A stretch of 28,438 nt of DNA, taken from a virus. The notes under the pieces are model-generated. The model made no database searches, had not been told where the DNA came from, and was given only the letters and a program-made list of their open reading frames with translations. The stretch covers positions 1-28,438 of the IMG/VR virus record IMGVR_UViG_3300018476_000202. One strand, written 5' to 3'. Numbering within the stretch: position 1 is the first letter of the stretch; each line of letters opens with the position of its first letter. Position numbers and translations under genes: made by a program. Below, piece by piece: positions 8,848-17,346 of this stretch.

Positions 8848-10142
8848 TACACGTACCAATACTCATTCTGAAAGTCATCAGGGTCGCTTATTTTGTACTG
8901 TGGCTGATCCGTTGACTGAGCTTCATTTCGGCGGGTAGACACGTGACGATCATACTGCTCCATTTCAGTCTCAGCAGCACGCCAGTTCTGATTCTTATTA
9001 TGTGCTCTAGCGAGACAGAATTTTACGACGTCTTCGTGATATACTTCGGGGACCGTGAATTCGTTAAAAGCGGCTTTCTGTATATCCCCACCTATAGTCA
9101 TAGTGTGACCGCTCGTTACATTAAATGGTGTAAGAGGTATCCCTGGCAGCACAGTCAGATCAACTGATCCATCGAATGTAAAGATAGGATAAGCAAGAGC
9201 CGTAACTTTACCGCTCCAAAGCTGAAAACCATACAAAGTAAAGCCAGGACGAGGAATGGGATCTTGAATAGGTAGATCAGCAGCACCAATGATAATATCA
9301 GCATCTATTGTAGCTTGAACATCAAAAGCTCCCCACGGTGCAGAAGCTGTAATCAATTGCTCTGCACCCGCAGAATCAATATTCCAGAGTTGTACTGTTC
9401 CAATTACATTGTCGTAAATAAATCTGATCTTAATACGTGTTCCAGGTTTATAGGTTGAAGAATAAACTAATGTAGGTACAACTTTGGTAGTAGTGCCATC
9501 AGAAACAGTTACATTAAAGGATAGGATTCCAATAGGACCTAAAGTATATTGAATAGACCAATGCAAATCAGGTGCAGCTTGGCCTGGTCCCATAGTAGTT
9601 AGAAAGTATGTTCCAGTAGCATCAATAGAAAGATCAAACGTTACATTAAAACTAGGCATCCCATACCATGTAGCATTAGGATTAGTATGTGCATATCCAC
9701 CAACACCAATATCAGATGCCTTCCACTGTAGGTAAGGAGCAACAACTGTCATTGGCGGTGGAGTCTTAGAATAGAGAACTTCTATCAAATACGTATCAGC
9801 GTCACTCACCGGCCAGAGACAAATGGAACCTGATTGATAGTACCAGTACTGAGCGCCACCTTTAGCATCTGTGAAACTACGAGACAGATCAACTTCATTC
9901 AAACTGGTATGAGCGAGCGCACGATTCGCTACGGAAAGACGCTTAATATTGACACGATCTGGTACAACGATAGGAAACTGATTGGCTGGGACGTTGAGCT
10001 TCGTATCGTTGTCTGACGTAGAGCGAATAATGTCTAGTTCAGCCTCATGAATCCATTCTAGAATGTCAGCATCATTGATGACGACGTTATATTCGTCACC
10101 AAACTGGCGCTTTACTTTTCGTACTGCGGACGCTACTTCCAT
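8847..10142 (-). CDS. Head-tail connector / tail tubular protein with inserted lectin-like domain (431 aa)
   Basis: Residues 1-130 form a helical connector domain (VINDADILEWIHEAELDIIR, then VLYSKTPPPM). Residues 360-431 return to helical connector sequence (VPEVYHEDVVKFCLARAHNK, NWRAAETEMEQYDRHVSTRR). Together these resemble the T7 gp11-type tail tubular A or adaptor protein. Between them, about residues 131-357 (bases 9072-9752) form a beta-rich block with a ConA/LamG look (IKIRFIYDNVIGTVQLWNID). That block reads as more A+T-rich than its flanks. The start at 10142 has GAGGAAGTA before ATG and overlaps the preceding stop. It lies directly before the tail hub, as in podoviruses. Confidence 0.7.
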   Translation of the reverse strand: MEVASAVRKVKRQFGDEYNVVINDADILEWIHEAELDIIRSTSDNDTKLNVPANQFPIVVPDRVNIKRLSVANRALAHTSLNEVDLSRSFTDAKGGAQYWYYQSGSICLWPVSDADTYLIEVLYSKTPPPMTVVAPYLQWKASDIGVGGYAHTNPNATWYGMPSFNVTFDLSIDATGTYFLTTMGPGQAAPDLHWSIQYTLGPIGILSFNVTVSDGTTTKVVPTLVYSSTYKPGTRIKIRFIYDNVIGTVQLWNIDSAGAEQLITASAPWGAFDVQATIDADIIIGAADLPIQDPIPRPGFTLYGFQLWSGKVTALAYPIFTFDGSVDLTVLPGIPLTPFNVTSGHTMTIGGDIQKAAFNEFTVPEVYHEDVVKFCLARAHNKNQNWRAAETEMEQYDRHVSTRRNEAQSTDQPQYKISDPDDFQNEYWYV

Positions 10143-10630
10143 TACTTCCTCGTTGGGGGTCGATCGTCATAGAATGTTAGTAGTTCGCCTGTATTGCTGT
10201 CTCGCACAGAAAAGCGACTCCGCATTCCAGCCATATGCTCTAGAATGTCTCGTGCTTCTGCTCTCTTTTCTTGGTATCTGTCGTCTGCGTCCTTCTTCTG
10301 TTGAGCTTCCATTTTCAGAAGGTTAGCAAACACGTCTTTCTTCTGCGTGTCTGCGTTATACAGCCGCAAGAGAATCTCATCATCTAGTTTCCACGCACGG
10401 AGGACGGGCTTTAGTGTCCCGTCCTTTGTTTTTTGAGCCACGACGAATGGTTCTTCGGAAATGCCTTCTGCTCTTGCTGGGTCCAGACAAAGTAGAAAGA
10501 GATTTGGGTCATATTCGGCGATTGCTTCGGCGATTCGTAAAGCATCACGTTCAACAATATGTCCATCAACGACAATAAATTGTCCGGTTCCTGGATCATA
10601 CCACTTTGTCTCGCTCACGGTGTACCCCAT
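10142..10630 (-). CDS. Conserved phage structural-region protein (162 aa)
   Basis: The sequence YDPGTGQFIVVDGHIVERDA, then LRIAEAIAEYDPNLFLLCLD and GISEEPFVV, matches a small conserved family I recall from actinobacteriophage genomes near connector genes. Its biochemical role is not known to me. The C-terminal half is a long charged helix (MEAQQKKDADDRYQEKRAEA). The ATG at 10630 overlaps the lectin gene by 16 bases. A GTG at 10618 overlapping that gene's TGA (GTGA), giving MSETKWYDP, is an equally plausible start. Family recognition is from memory. Confidence 0.7.
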   Translation of the reverse strand: MGYTVSETKWYDPGTGQFIVVDGHIVERDALRIAEAIAEYDPNLFLLCLDPARAEGISEEPFVVAQKTKDGTLKPVLRAWKLDDEILLRLYNADTQKKDVFANLLKMEAQQKKDADDRYQEKRAEARDILEHMAGMRSRFSVRDSNTGELLTFYDDRPPTRK

Positions 10631-11319
10631 TTTGCCTTGAGATATGCCTCAAGTTTAGTAAGATCGGTTCCTGCAAGTGCAGTAGATGTAACAATCAATG
10701 AGCCTAGAAGAAAGTTTAAGGCACTAGCAGGAGCGACAGTTGCACCAATAGAAGCTGCTGCGACAGTAAAACCATTAGTACCTGGATCAGCAGAAGAAAC
10801 AACGGCTCCGTCTGCTCTCATAGAAGACGAGGCACCATTGAAAATTCCAACCAATACATGAGGTAGGCTTACACCAGTACCACCACCAAGTCTACCAGTA
10901 GTAGCCGCATAATAATAACCTGATGTAGCAATTCCAAGATTAAGGTTAGTTATGGTAGTACCTCGACCATATATGCGACTGTTGGCAGCAGGCATTACAA
11001 TTATTTTAAAGGCAGAAGCAATAGTTAGCGGTTGGTTTACAGTAGGCCAAGTATAAGTCATGTGGTCTGTTACACCATCAAATTGAAGTGCATTCAGCCC
11101 ATTAATTTGGTTAGTACCTGTTGCTGGTTGGTTTGCTGCTGTAGCTTGTACGTGAGTCCTACCTTTACCACTCTTATCAGTAATTTGAGAACAAAAACCA
11201 CTTACATTAGTAATAGTAGCTATATCAGAAGCATCAAGCCATAGCTCCAAACCAGGCAAAGCAGCAGGAGTCCAAGAAGCCTCGGCATCTGAGTCTGCCA
11301 TAATACCGAGAACCGGCAT
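10615..11319 (-). CDS. LamG/ConA-like lectin tail appendage (234 aa)
   Basis: After a short N-terminus the segment LPGLELWLDASDIATIT, then DKSGKGRTHVQATAANQP and GLNALQFDG, is the characteristic opening of concanavalin A-like jelly-roll domains in phage tail appendages. The rest is beta-rich and ends TKLEAYLKAKWGTP. The likely role is binding host surface glycan. The start at 11319 overlaps the stop of the second anchor-module gene (TAATG), so it belongs to the same receptor-interaction cassette as the sulfatase. No catalytic residues are visible. Domain call fairly strong; ligand unknown. Confidence 0.75.
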   Translation of the reverse strand: MPVLGIMADSDAEASWTPAALPGLELWLDASDIATITNVSGFCSQITDKSGKGRTHVQATAANQPATGTNQINGLNALQFDGVTDHMTYTWPTVNQPLTIASAFKIIVMPAANSRIYGRGTTITNLNLGIATSGYYYAATTGRLGGGTGVSLPHVLVGIFNGASSSMRADGAVVSSADPGTNGFTVAAASIGATVAPASALNFLLGSLIVTSTALAGTDLTKLEAYLKAKWGTP

Positions 11320-11972
11320 TATACGAAGTCTCCGTGTAGATCCCAGGCATCTGTGTTAACCTTGATAATAGTCCAGCCTGATCTAACACTAGCTGTAACA
11401 AGTGTACGTGCCTTATTAATAACTACTACACCAGCAGCAGCAAGAGACATTGTAGTATTAGTACTTGTTCCGTGGATTTCTGTACCAAGAGGAAAAGCTA
11501 CAGTAGCTGTTTCAGGGATAGTGTAAACAGGGTTTGTGCCCGAAAATCGAAGATAACAACCTGAATCTACAAGTGCCGCAGTAACAGCAGCACCGGAATA
11601 CACTGTGATGGTACGAAGCTTAGTTTGTAGCAATGCTACGGCAGCAGCCAATTCTGCATCTGTAGCTGCTATTGCAATATGTGAGTTCAAAGCAGCAGTA
11701 GTAGCAAGAGGAGAAACAGCAGTTACCAAATCAGCATCAGTGGCATAATCAGCAAGAGCAGTAGCAAGCTCAGATTCAGTAATATACTCAGCGGGTATTG
11801 GACCTCCGCCACCTCCATCACCAGTACCAACCTCTACATCATTAACACGAACATCACCAACAAAATTGATCTTCGCTCCATTCAGAGCCTCAATAGTATA
11901 GTCTCGTGTCGTGACAATATCACGTCCATCAAGCATATAGGTGTCGTTAGTGTCTTGTGGAAAATTCGGCAT
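11319..11972 (-). CDS. Anchor-module tail-fibre protein 2 (217 aa)
   Basis: The N-terminal ~50 residues (YMLDGRDIVTTRDYTIEALN, KINFVGDVRVNDVEVG) are clearly related to the start of the gene upstream of the sulfatase (LMFNGANIISKEDYTLEVVP, EINFIGSVKVNGE). The middle holds Ala/Thr-rich helical heptads (ELATALADYATDADLVTAVS), typical of trimeric fibre shafts, and the C-terminus is a small beta domain. The ATG at 11972 has a strong AGGAGTTACC ribosome site. I infer that the shared N-terminus attaches to the tail and the C-termini differ in role. Confidence 0.7.
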   Translation of the reverse strand: MPNFPQDTNDTYMLDGRDIVTTRDYTIEALNGAKINFVGDVRVNDVEVGTGDGGGGGPIPAEYITESELATALADYATDADLVTAVSPLATTAALNSHIAIAATDAELAAAVALLQTKLRTITVYSGAAVTAALVDSGCYLRFSGTNPVYTIPETATVAFPLGTEIHGTSTNTTMSLAAAGVVVINKARTLVTASVRSGWTIIKVNTDAWDLHGDFV

Positions 11973-11980
11973 GGTAACTC

Positions 11981-13324
11981 CTATGGAACTGTTGGATGGA
12001 GGGCTGCCTTCAAACCAGCAAGACGGGCGGCATATGACGTCATATCATTCTGATACGCAAGACTAACCATTTCAGATGCACCATAATCCTCAATATCTCT
12101 ATAATATTCTAGTTCATCTGTTTCAAGATACTCTACATATTTAAGTTCTGATGAGCGAATACCATCCCATGGATCACACAGTTCATCATCAGATTCTCTA
12201 CGACCAGCAATATATTGCGTTCCTCGAAATGCTTGTCCGGGACTATACAGACGAGGTACTAGAGACATTCCTTGCATAGCATATTTCATCTTAGCATGAG
12301 CGAATTCACAGATTGTAGGTGCAATATCCATATTGCTAACAATACCGTTATCAATTCTACCTAGAGTAAAGTTCGGCAATCTAATCTGAATATTGGCTTT
12401 AATGGCTTCTTCATAGGGGAAGCCCTTTGTACCACCACGGCCAGACCGCCATAGACGATGCTCACCAAAGCAGTTTCCATTATCAGTCATAACAATAATA
12501 ACAGTGTTAGTCCAGAATCCATTAGAAACAAGAGCATCATGAATAGCTAGGAATTGCTCATCAACAGCAGCGATACAACGATAAGCATCATACCTGTATG
12601 TATCTGCATTAGTTTGAGTACCAGCAGTCATTAGGCTAGGAAAATGAGTAGACAGCCATTCAGGCTTATCTATAATATTATCCTCATTGAAGGACTCTCT
12701 ACGAGTAGCAACTCTGTTCTCTGTATTATATAAAGTTTGGTGTCGAGTAGCAGGATACGTGGAAGAAAGCTCTTGAGTAGCGTGGGGAGCAAAATTAGAT
12801 ACCTGTAGGAAAAAAGGAATTCCATCAGGTGCCCTGTTGATATAATCTACAGCCTTATTAGTGAAAACATCAGTAGAATAGTCCGCATCTGTACCACCAT
12901 ATGTAACTAGTACACCATTTTCAACCAATTTATAGTTACGATAGTCTGATTGATTATTATTGCTCATATGAAATGAGTAAGATTCTTCAAAACCAGGTGG
13001 ATTTGGAACTGCTGCTGGTGCAAAAGGCCATCCATTTAGAACTTTACCAATATGACAAGTATGATAACCAGCGTTCATGAGTGCTTTAGGGAGAGCAGTT
13101 TGAAAATCAAAGAGTTCTGCGTCTTCGTTCTTAATAATACCGTGATTAATAGGGTGACGACCACTCCAAATAGTACACCTAGAGGGTGTGCAAAGAGGTG
13201 TACACAGTAGTGAATTAGCAAATCGTACTTGTTGATTAGAATAAGTATTCCAGTTAGTCATTCTAGCTGGAAAATCTACTGGAGAGTCATCCAACAGGAT
13301 GAGAATAATGTTAGGTCTAGCCAT
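11981..13324 (-). CDS. Phage sulfatase, formylglycine (Cys) type (447 aa)
   Basis: A full alkaline-phosphatase-superfamily sulfatase. Visible active-site elements are the N-terminal metal-binding Asp pair (PNIILILLDD, D12-D13), the C-x-P-x-R signature (C45-TPS-R49 followed by CTIWSGR), K94 in HIGKVLNG, H181 in APH, D281-N282 in MTDNGNCFGEH, and K300. In this family the signature Cys is oxidised to formylglycine by a formylglycine-generating enzyme, which is not in this window and would have to come from the host. There is no signal peptide. The ATG at 13324 overlaps the upstream anchor-module stop (TAATG). The setting suggests desulfation of a surface glycan at adsorption. A phosphonate or phosphate ester substrate cannot be excluded. 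Confidence 0.9.
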   Translation of the reverse strand: MARPNIILILLDDSPVDFPARMTNWNTYSNQQVRFANSLLCTPLCTPSRCTIWSGRHPINHGIIKNEDAELFDFQTALPKALMNAGYHTCHIGKVLNGWPFAPAAVPNPPGFEESYSFHMSNNNQSDYRNYKLVENGVLVTYGGTDADYSTDVFTNKAVDYINRAPDGIPFFLQVSNFAPHATQELSSTYPATRHQTLYNTENRVATRRESFNEDNIIDKPEWLSTHFPSLMTAGTQTNADTYRYDAYRCIAAVDEQFLAIHDALVSNGFWTNTVIIVMTDNGNCFGEHRLWRSGRGGTKGFPYEEAIKANIQIRLPNFTLGRIDNGIVSNMDIAPTICEFAHAKMKYAMQGMSLVPRLYSPGQAFRGTQYIAGRRESDDELCDPWDGIRSSELKYVEYLETDELEYYRDIEDYGASEMVSLAYQNDMTSYAARLAGLKAALHPTVP

Positions 13325-14127
13325 TAAGCTGACCTTGTAACTCGAACACCCAAAAGAGCAATAGAACCAGCATATGTATCAGCCACGTTAGCACCCTTAC
13401 GCTGAACAGTAACCCTCTGTAGGACGTTCGTTCCATTTACATCAACACGAAGATTCGTAGCAACAACATCATATTGAGGAGTAGCACCCGCAGGAACTGT
13501 TATAACGGCTGTAGCTTCTGCTTGAACAACAGAACCAACGTCACTACCAACTGCAAGATAGCCACGAGTATGAGCAAGGTACCAATCTCCGTTAGTTGTA
13601 TCCATCTTGCACCAAAGAAGATCGATATCAAAATCTAGCCAACCATCGGGAAGCCTAAAAAATGCAGAAACTGCTGCGTTAGAGTCAAAAGGAAATGACC
13701 AAGCAGGAACAAAGTCAGCAACACTAGTACCTACAGGTGCAAGAACCGGCGTGCCAAGAACGGTATAGAAATCTGTGGCAGGGAGAAAAACAACTGAATA
13801 AGTGTCAGCTACGCCAGGACCAGTAGGAATCCACGATGAACCATTTGAACGATACATAGTACCGCCAGCTTTATCCGTAGCAAAGTATGTATAACCAATA
13901 TTACTAAACTGTGCAATAGGTCGATCAGCAAAAACGCCGGAGCTATTCACACCTGCTACAATTGCAGGCAAAGTATCAGCGGCAAGCATAGTCTCGCCGT
14001 TGACCTTAACGCTCCCGATAAAGTTGATTTCGGCTGGGGGAACAACTTCCAAAGTGTAATCTTCTTTGGAAATGATGTTAGCCCCATTGAACATTAGGGC
14101 ATCATCTACAGTATCGGGAAAAGTCAT
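13324..14127 (-). CDS. Anchor-module tail-fibre protein 1 (267 aa)
   Basis: Residues 1-50 share the anchor module with the gene downstream of the sulfatase. The sequence then passes into beta-rich domains, with GYTYFATDKAGGTMYRSNGS (a short motif common in phage tail proteins) and a final beta domain from about residue 120. The ATG at 14127 lies two bases after the endolysin stop. It probably attaches to the tail through its N-terminus and presents a C-terminal binding domain. No enzyme motif is visible. Confidence 0.7.
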   Translation of the reverse strand: MTFPDTVDDALMFNGANIISKEDYTLEVVPPAEINFIGSVKVNGETMLAADTLPAIVAGVNSSGVFADRPIAQFSNIGYTYFATDKAGGTMYRSNGSSWIPTGPGVADTYSVVFLPATDFYTVLGTPVLAPVGTSVADFVPAWSFPFDSNAAVSAFFRLPDGWLDFDIDLLWCKMDTTNGDWYLAHTRGYLAVGSDVGSVVQAEATAVITVPAGATPQYDVVATNLRVDVNGTNVLQRVTVQRKGANVADTYAGSIALLGVRVTRSA

Positions 14128-14129
14128 AG

Positions 14130-14903
14130 TTATGCTCCGTCACTATTTAGAGCAGCGCCCCAAGTCTGTGGTCCGCAAATAGCATCCTGAGTTAGCTGAT
14201 TGAGCTTCTGGATTTCACGAACAGCGGTTTGAGTACGAGGGCCATAGTCACCGTCTGGTTTTCCGCAGTCAAAGTTGGGACTGTTTGTTTGACGAAAGAG
14301 GCCAGCCGCAACATATTGGATCAGGAAGACGTCGCCGTTTCCCCTCAATGCTGCCTGATTCGATGGATCTAGTGTTGTTTTTTGAAGTTGCAAAGTGAAC
14401 TTCCCTACAGGTTGAGTTGGTGGAGTAGGACCTGGTTGACTTGGTTGTCCAGGCGTAGTCGGAAGAACAAAGTTCGTATTGATCGGAGGAAGTGTCCTGG
14501 CATACTTACGACTCGTTGGAGTCTCTACCAACTGAATATGCCACGGCTCATTGTTAACGTACTTGAATGTACGCAGTCCATATGCCTTGCAATTGTTTTC
14601 CATCCAAGGCCACGAAGCCGTCGGAACGGTATCAATTGCTAGTGCAGTCTGCGATGTTGGACTAACCGGACAGGATTCGTGCCACGAGTTACCAGGAGAA
14701 GCAAATCCCGGAGGCGGAGGATTCGGCTGAACTCTCCAACCTGTACCTACTCCAAGAGAAACTGTTCTACTATGAGCGTAATCAATGAGTGCATGGAAGC
14801 GGCGGCGCAATTCAGGATGCAGATTATAGACAGTGGACTTTGTCATCATCTGATCCCATGACAGCCGAACGCTGCCGTAACCATATGGATAGAGGTTAGT
14901 CAT
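14130..14903 (-). CDS. Endolysin: M15/VanY-type peptidase plus peptidoglycan-binding domain (257 aa)
   Basis: Residues about 28-130 form a VanY/M15-type zinc peptidase. H75 (NSWHES), D91 (ALAIDTV) and H122 (NEPWHIQ) fit the zinc-binding triad of D-Ala-D-Ala carboxypeptidases and L-alanyl-D-glutamate peptidases. A Pro/Gly/Gln linker spans about 143-167. A C-terminal PG_binding_1-like domain follows (KPDGDYGPRTQTAVREIQKL). The protein therefore cleaves the peptide part of peptidoglycan. Lack of a signal peptide implies release by a holin or carriage in the virion. It sits between the capsid genes and the fibre cassette. Which peptide bond is cut cannot be told from sequence. Confidence 0.85.
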   Translation of the reverse strand: MTNLYPYGYGSVRLSWDQMMTKSTVYNLHPELRRRFHALIDYAHSRTVSLGVGTGWRVQPNPPPPGFASPGNSWHESCPVSPTSQTALAIDTVPTASWPWMENNCKAYGLRTFKYVNNEPWHIQLVETPTSRKYARTLPPINTNFVLPTTPGQPSQPGPTPPTQPVGKFTLQLQKTTLDPSNQAALRGNGDVFLIQYVAAGLFRQTNSPNFDCGKPDGDYGPRTQTAVREIQKLNQLTQDAICGPQTWGAALNSDGA

Positions 14904-15081
14904 CTAGACCTTCCAATTCGTCATCTGGAACGTCTGACTTATTTTCTTCATGCCAACCTTCCGGTGGCTCCGGAACGTCTTCCACGTCTTCAATATCGTC
15001 TAGCTCTTCTTCGTCTTCTGGATGAGGAGTGTCAGCTTTTTCGTCCACAGATTCGACTCGCTCTGTCTTCTTCTTAGGCAC
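14896..15081 (-). CDS. Small acidic protein (61 aa)
   Basis: The GTG start at 15081 is well supported by GAGG seven bases upstream. A longer in-frame reading to 15270 is rejected because its N-terminal part is the antisense-free shadow of a separate small gene. The N-terminus is basic (PKKKTERVES). The rest is highly acidic (DEEELDDIEDVEDVPEPPEG) and probably disordered. It overlaps the endolysin start by eight bases. It may act as a charged scaffold or head accessory, but no family is recognised. Confidence 0.6.
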   Translation of the reverse strand: MPKKKTERVESVDEKADTPHPEDEEELDDIEDVEDVPEPPEGWHEENKSDVPDDELEGLDD

Positions 15082-15217
15082 GTTTGATCCTCTTCTTTGC
15101 TGCTTTTTTGAGAGTGGCTGGCTTCGGAGTGTTGCCGTATTTATGTGCCCATCTTCGGGCAATCGCCGGATGTTTCGACCAAAGTAATCGGCGTTGAGCT
15201 TCAGACTTAAACGGCAT
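15074..15217 (-). CDS. Small conserved phage protein, MPFKSEAQRR type (47 aa)
   Basis: Minus-strand ATG at 15217 to TAA at 15074. The peptide begins MPFKSEAQRRLLWSKHPAIA and ends in Lys/Arg-rich sequence. Openings of the form 'PFKS-x-AQRR' are frequent in small phage proteins near head genes, which supports a real gene although it is very short. A GGAG ribosome site lies about nine bases before the ATG. It follows the capsid terminator and overlaps the start of the small acidic protein by eight bases. Function unknown. Confidence 0.7.
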   Translation of the reverse strand: MPFKSEAQRRLLWSKHPAIARRWAHKYGNTPKPATLKKAAKKRIKRA

Positions 15218-15236
15218 AATAGAACTCCAGATAGTG

Positions 15237-15266
15237 AAAAGGGAGTGACATTACGCCACTCCCTTT
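15237..15266 (-). terminator. Intrinsic terminator after the major capsid gene
   Basis: A perfect 10-bp stem, AAAGGGAGTG paired with CACTCCCTTT around a 9-base loop, lies 23 bases downstream of the capsid stop. Read on the minus strand, the stem runs into TTTT. This could partially terminate so that the capsid, scaffold and portal transcript is more abundant than the tail genes, or stabilise an upstream mRNA end. Confidence 0.75.
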
Positions 15267-15288
15267 CCACCTCGCTATCCCCGGCGAC

Positions 15289-16488
15289 TTACGACTCAGT
15301 GATGTTGGTCATCTTACCGTGACAGTTACGCTGGTGCGTACCAATCTGCCAGTACTTCTTCATAAGTCCTTCAAAGGCATCGTAATCGGTAACCCACTTG
15401 AGGACGTTACCATCACGATCCTCCCAGTACCATTCCTTATCCCGCCAGATCTTCAGTTCCTTCTCATTCAAGAAGAACATCGTCTTGGCAGGAGTATCAG
15501 GATCGGCAACTACCGGAAGATCCTTCTCACCGTACATGAAAGAAAGACCGGTCAAACCACCGGCCCAGTTCTTCGGCTCGTTGTAACGGCGCATACCAGT
15601 AAGGAGATTCCAATATGCACGACGAACACCGAGAGAAGCAAAAATGGCAGTCGGAGTCTTACCGGAAACGACACGAACATCATCCACCATCTTAATCATG
15701 GAGAGTTCCGTTAGAGCCGTGGTAGATCCATCTTCCGTTGACTTCCACTTAGAAGTCGTGGTGGGATCAAGACCATGAAGAACGCCGGTAGAATCGACGA
15801 TCTTATTTAGTCCGGTCGGCTCTTGGTTGTAGTTGCCAGTACGGCTAACGTAGTTACCACTTGCAACAGTAGGAGCACCCACACCAACGGTGAAGGTAGT
15901 AGGAGTAAGAACAGCGTCAACTGTAAGAGCAGTACCGCCAGCGACAGGAGTGCCAGCGTTAGAAATGTCGATAACCATTCCCTCTTCGATATATTGTGTG
16001 CTATCGACGGTGATGGTTGCTCCCGATGAGGCACCCGAAGTCTTGGCCTTAATACCAGATGCGACGGCTGCATCAAGGTGTCCGTAGGCAACTCGGTTTT
16101 CATCTTTGAGAAGGTCATTTTTCAGACCATCCATTTCAATATCCATACCGGAAGCGAAAGCTTGCCGGTCGGACTCAGCGAGCGCAATAAGTTGACCCGT
16201 CAGACGAACACGACCGTATCCGTACTTCAAAGTTTCTTGCGCTGCCTTGAGTCCTTGACGGCCAGCAGGAGCAAGCTGGACGTTTTCCGCACGGTATGAA
16301 ATACCAGCGTTACGAGAAACACGAACAGGAAAGGTGACGTACTTACCGCCAACTGCATCTGTTCCAGTTCCTTCTGAGGTTCGTTCGATCCTCTTGATAG
16401 TGATCCGCTCTTCGTTAAGCTGATCGTTGATGTTGCCCTCGTAAATCTCCTTGAGGACACCATTCATGGTGGTCATTGTTGCAGACAT
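15289..16488 (-). CDS. Major capsid protein (399 aa)
   Basis: The N-terminal region (VLKEIYEGNINDQLNEERIT, KYVTFPVRVSRNAGISYRAE) and the P-domain-like stretch (LAESDRQAFASGMDIEMDGL) match HK97-fold major capsid proteins of actinobacteriophages. A beta-rich block at about residues 150-215 (ATITVDSTQYIEEGMVIDIS) looks like an inserted surface domain. The C-terminal part (LPVVADPDTPAKTMFFLNEK) is typical of the A-domain loop. The ATG at 16488 follows GGGAGACTAA and is directly adjacent to the scaffold stop. A terminator follows. The assignment rests on order (portal, scaffold, capsid) and motifs. Confidence 0.85.
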   Translation of the reverse strand: MSATMTTMNGVLKEIYEGNINDQLNEERITIKRIERTSEGTGTDAVGGKYVTFPVRVSRNAGISYRAENVQLAPAGRQGLKAAQETLKYGYGRVRLTGQLIALAESDRQAFASGMDIEMDGLKNDLLKDENRVAYGHLDAAVASGIKAKTSGASSGATITVDSTQYIEEGMVIDISNAGTPVAGGTALTVDAVLTPTTFTVGVGAPTVASGNYVSRTGNYNQEPTGLNKIVDSTGVLHGLDPTTTSKWKSTEDGSTTALTELSMIKMVDDVRVVSGKTPTAIFASLGVRRAYWNLLTGMRRYNEPKNWAGGLTGLSFMYGEKDLPVVADPDTPAKTMFFLNEKELKIWRDKEWYWEDRDGNVLKWVTDYDAFEGLMKKYWQIGTHQRNCHGKMTNITES

Positions 16489-17346
16489 TTAGTCTCCCAG
16501 GTTTTCTAGCATATTAGCGACCATCTGCCGACGGTCCTTGTCTCTAAGCTGCTTGGTATCAACCTGGCCGGAGGGAACACCACCCTGACCCCCCATAATC
16601 TTTGGGGCTTGTCGAGATGTACCATTACGGCTGCTATATTGTCCGAGCATTGAATTCCAGGCTTCAATAGCCTTTTGTGTGTCACCGTGCTGTGACAGTT
16701 GGAGTAGGATGAAGTCATCATCGAACTCCCCGTGTAGAGTATGCAACTGTTGGAGCACGTTGTCAAGTTGTGCTTGTTCTGCTGCATCTTGTTGTGATTC
16801 GGTAAACTGATCCCGCCAAGCCCGAAGTTCCTCTAGCTCCTGAACTACATTTTGCTGGAAGATCTCTTCTTCGCTTGGACCTTCATTGACTTCAAACTGT
16901 TCGTTACCGTTTGGCTGTTGTTGTTCGTAATTACTCATGGCTTCCTCTAGTTGTAGAATTCGAGCCAGTTCGGTCTCGAAACTTTCCCCGTACTGCTCGT
17001 TCATTCCTTCCCACATCAGGCGGAAAACCATCTCAGGATCTGATCTAAATGCTTTTACAAAGTTAACCTGTTGCTCTAGTTCCTTATAAGGACCTAGAGC
17101 TTCATATGGCTTTAGTTTGCCTGAATACTCCTGGAACTTCTTAGTTACTCCAGCGTCCCAATCTTTAATATAGCGCCCAACGATAGGACGATCCTGAGGT
17201 GGGATCTTACTAAGGAAAGGAGAAGCTAGACCTAAATCCTCTTCTACTTGCCCGTTTTCATTATCTGAGTTCGCCGGGGAAGCGATTTCTGAAGTCGGCT
17301 CGGGCGAGACCGACTCAGATGGAAACTCAGGAACTTCCATAGCCAT
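16489..17346 (-). CDS. Scaffold-like protein (285 aa)
   Basis: An acidic, Glu/Gln-rich helical protein lying between portal and capsid, the usual position of a scaffold. It begins MAMEVPEFPSESVSPEP, has a long helical region with coiled-coil character (ELARILQLEEAMSNYEQQQP, EEIFQQNVVQELEELRAWRD), and ends in a basic helix (QLRDKDRRQMVANMLENLGD) typical of coat-binding tails. The ATG at 17346 has GGAG nine bases upstream; a longer reading to 17379 lacks such a site. It overlaps the portal gene's 3' end by 20 bases. Confidence 0.75.
   Translation of the reverse strand: MAMEVPEFPSESVSPEPTSEIASPANSDNENGQVEEDLGLASPFLSKIPPQDRPIVGRYIKDWDAGVTKKFQEYSGKLKPYEALGPYKELEQQVNFVKAFRSDPEMVFRLMWEGMNEQYGESFETELARILQLEEAMSNYEQQQPNGNEQFEVNEGPSEEEIFQQNVVQELEELRAWRDQFTESQQDAAEQAQLDNVLQQLHTLHGEFDDDFILLQLSQHGDTQKAIEAWNSMLGQYSSRNGTSRQAPKIMGGQGGVPSGQVDTKQLRDKDRRQMVANMLENLGD

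Noticed and set aside
11981-13324. The sulfatase as a broken host gene remnant
   Set aside because: The frame is intact at full family length, all active-site elements are present, and it is coupled to its phage neighbours.
14896-15270. Single 124-aa protein
   Set aside because: The region splits better into a 47-aa gene of a recognisable phage type and a 61-aa acidic gene, each with its own ribosome site; the longer reading also starts inside the terminator hairpin.
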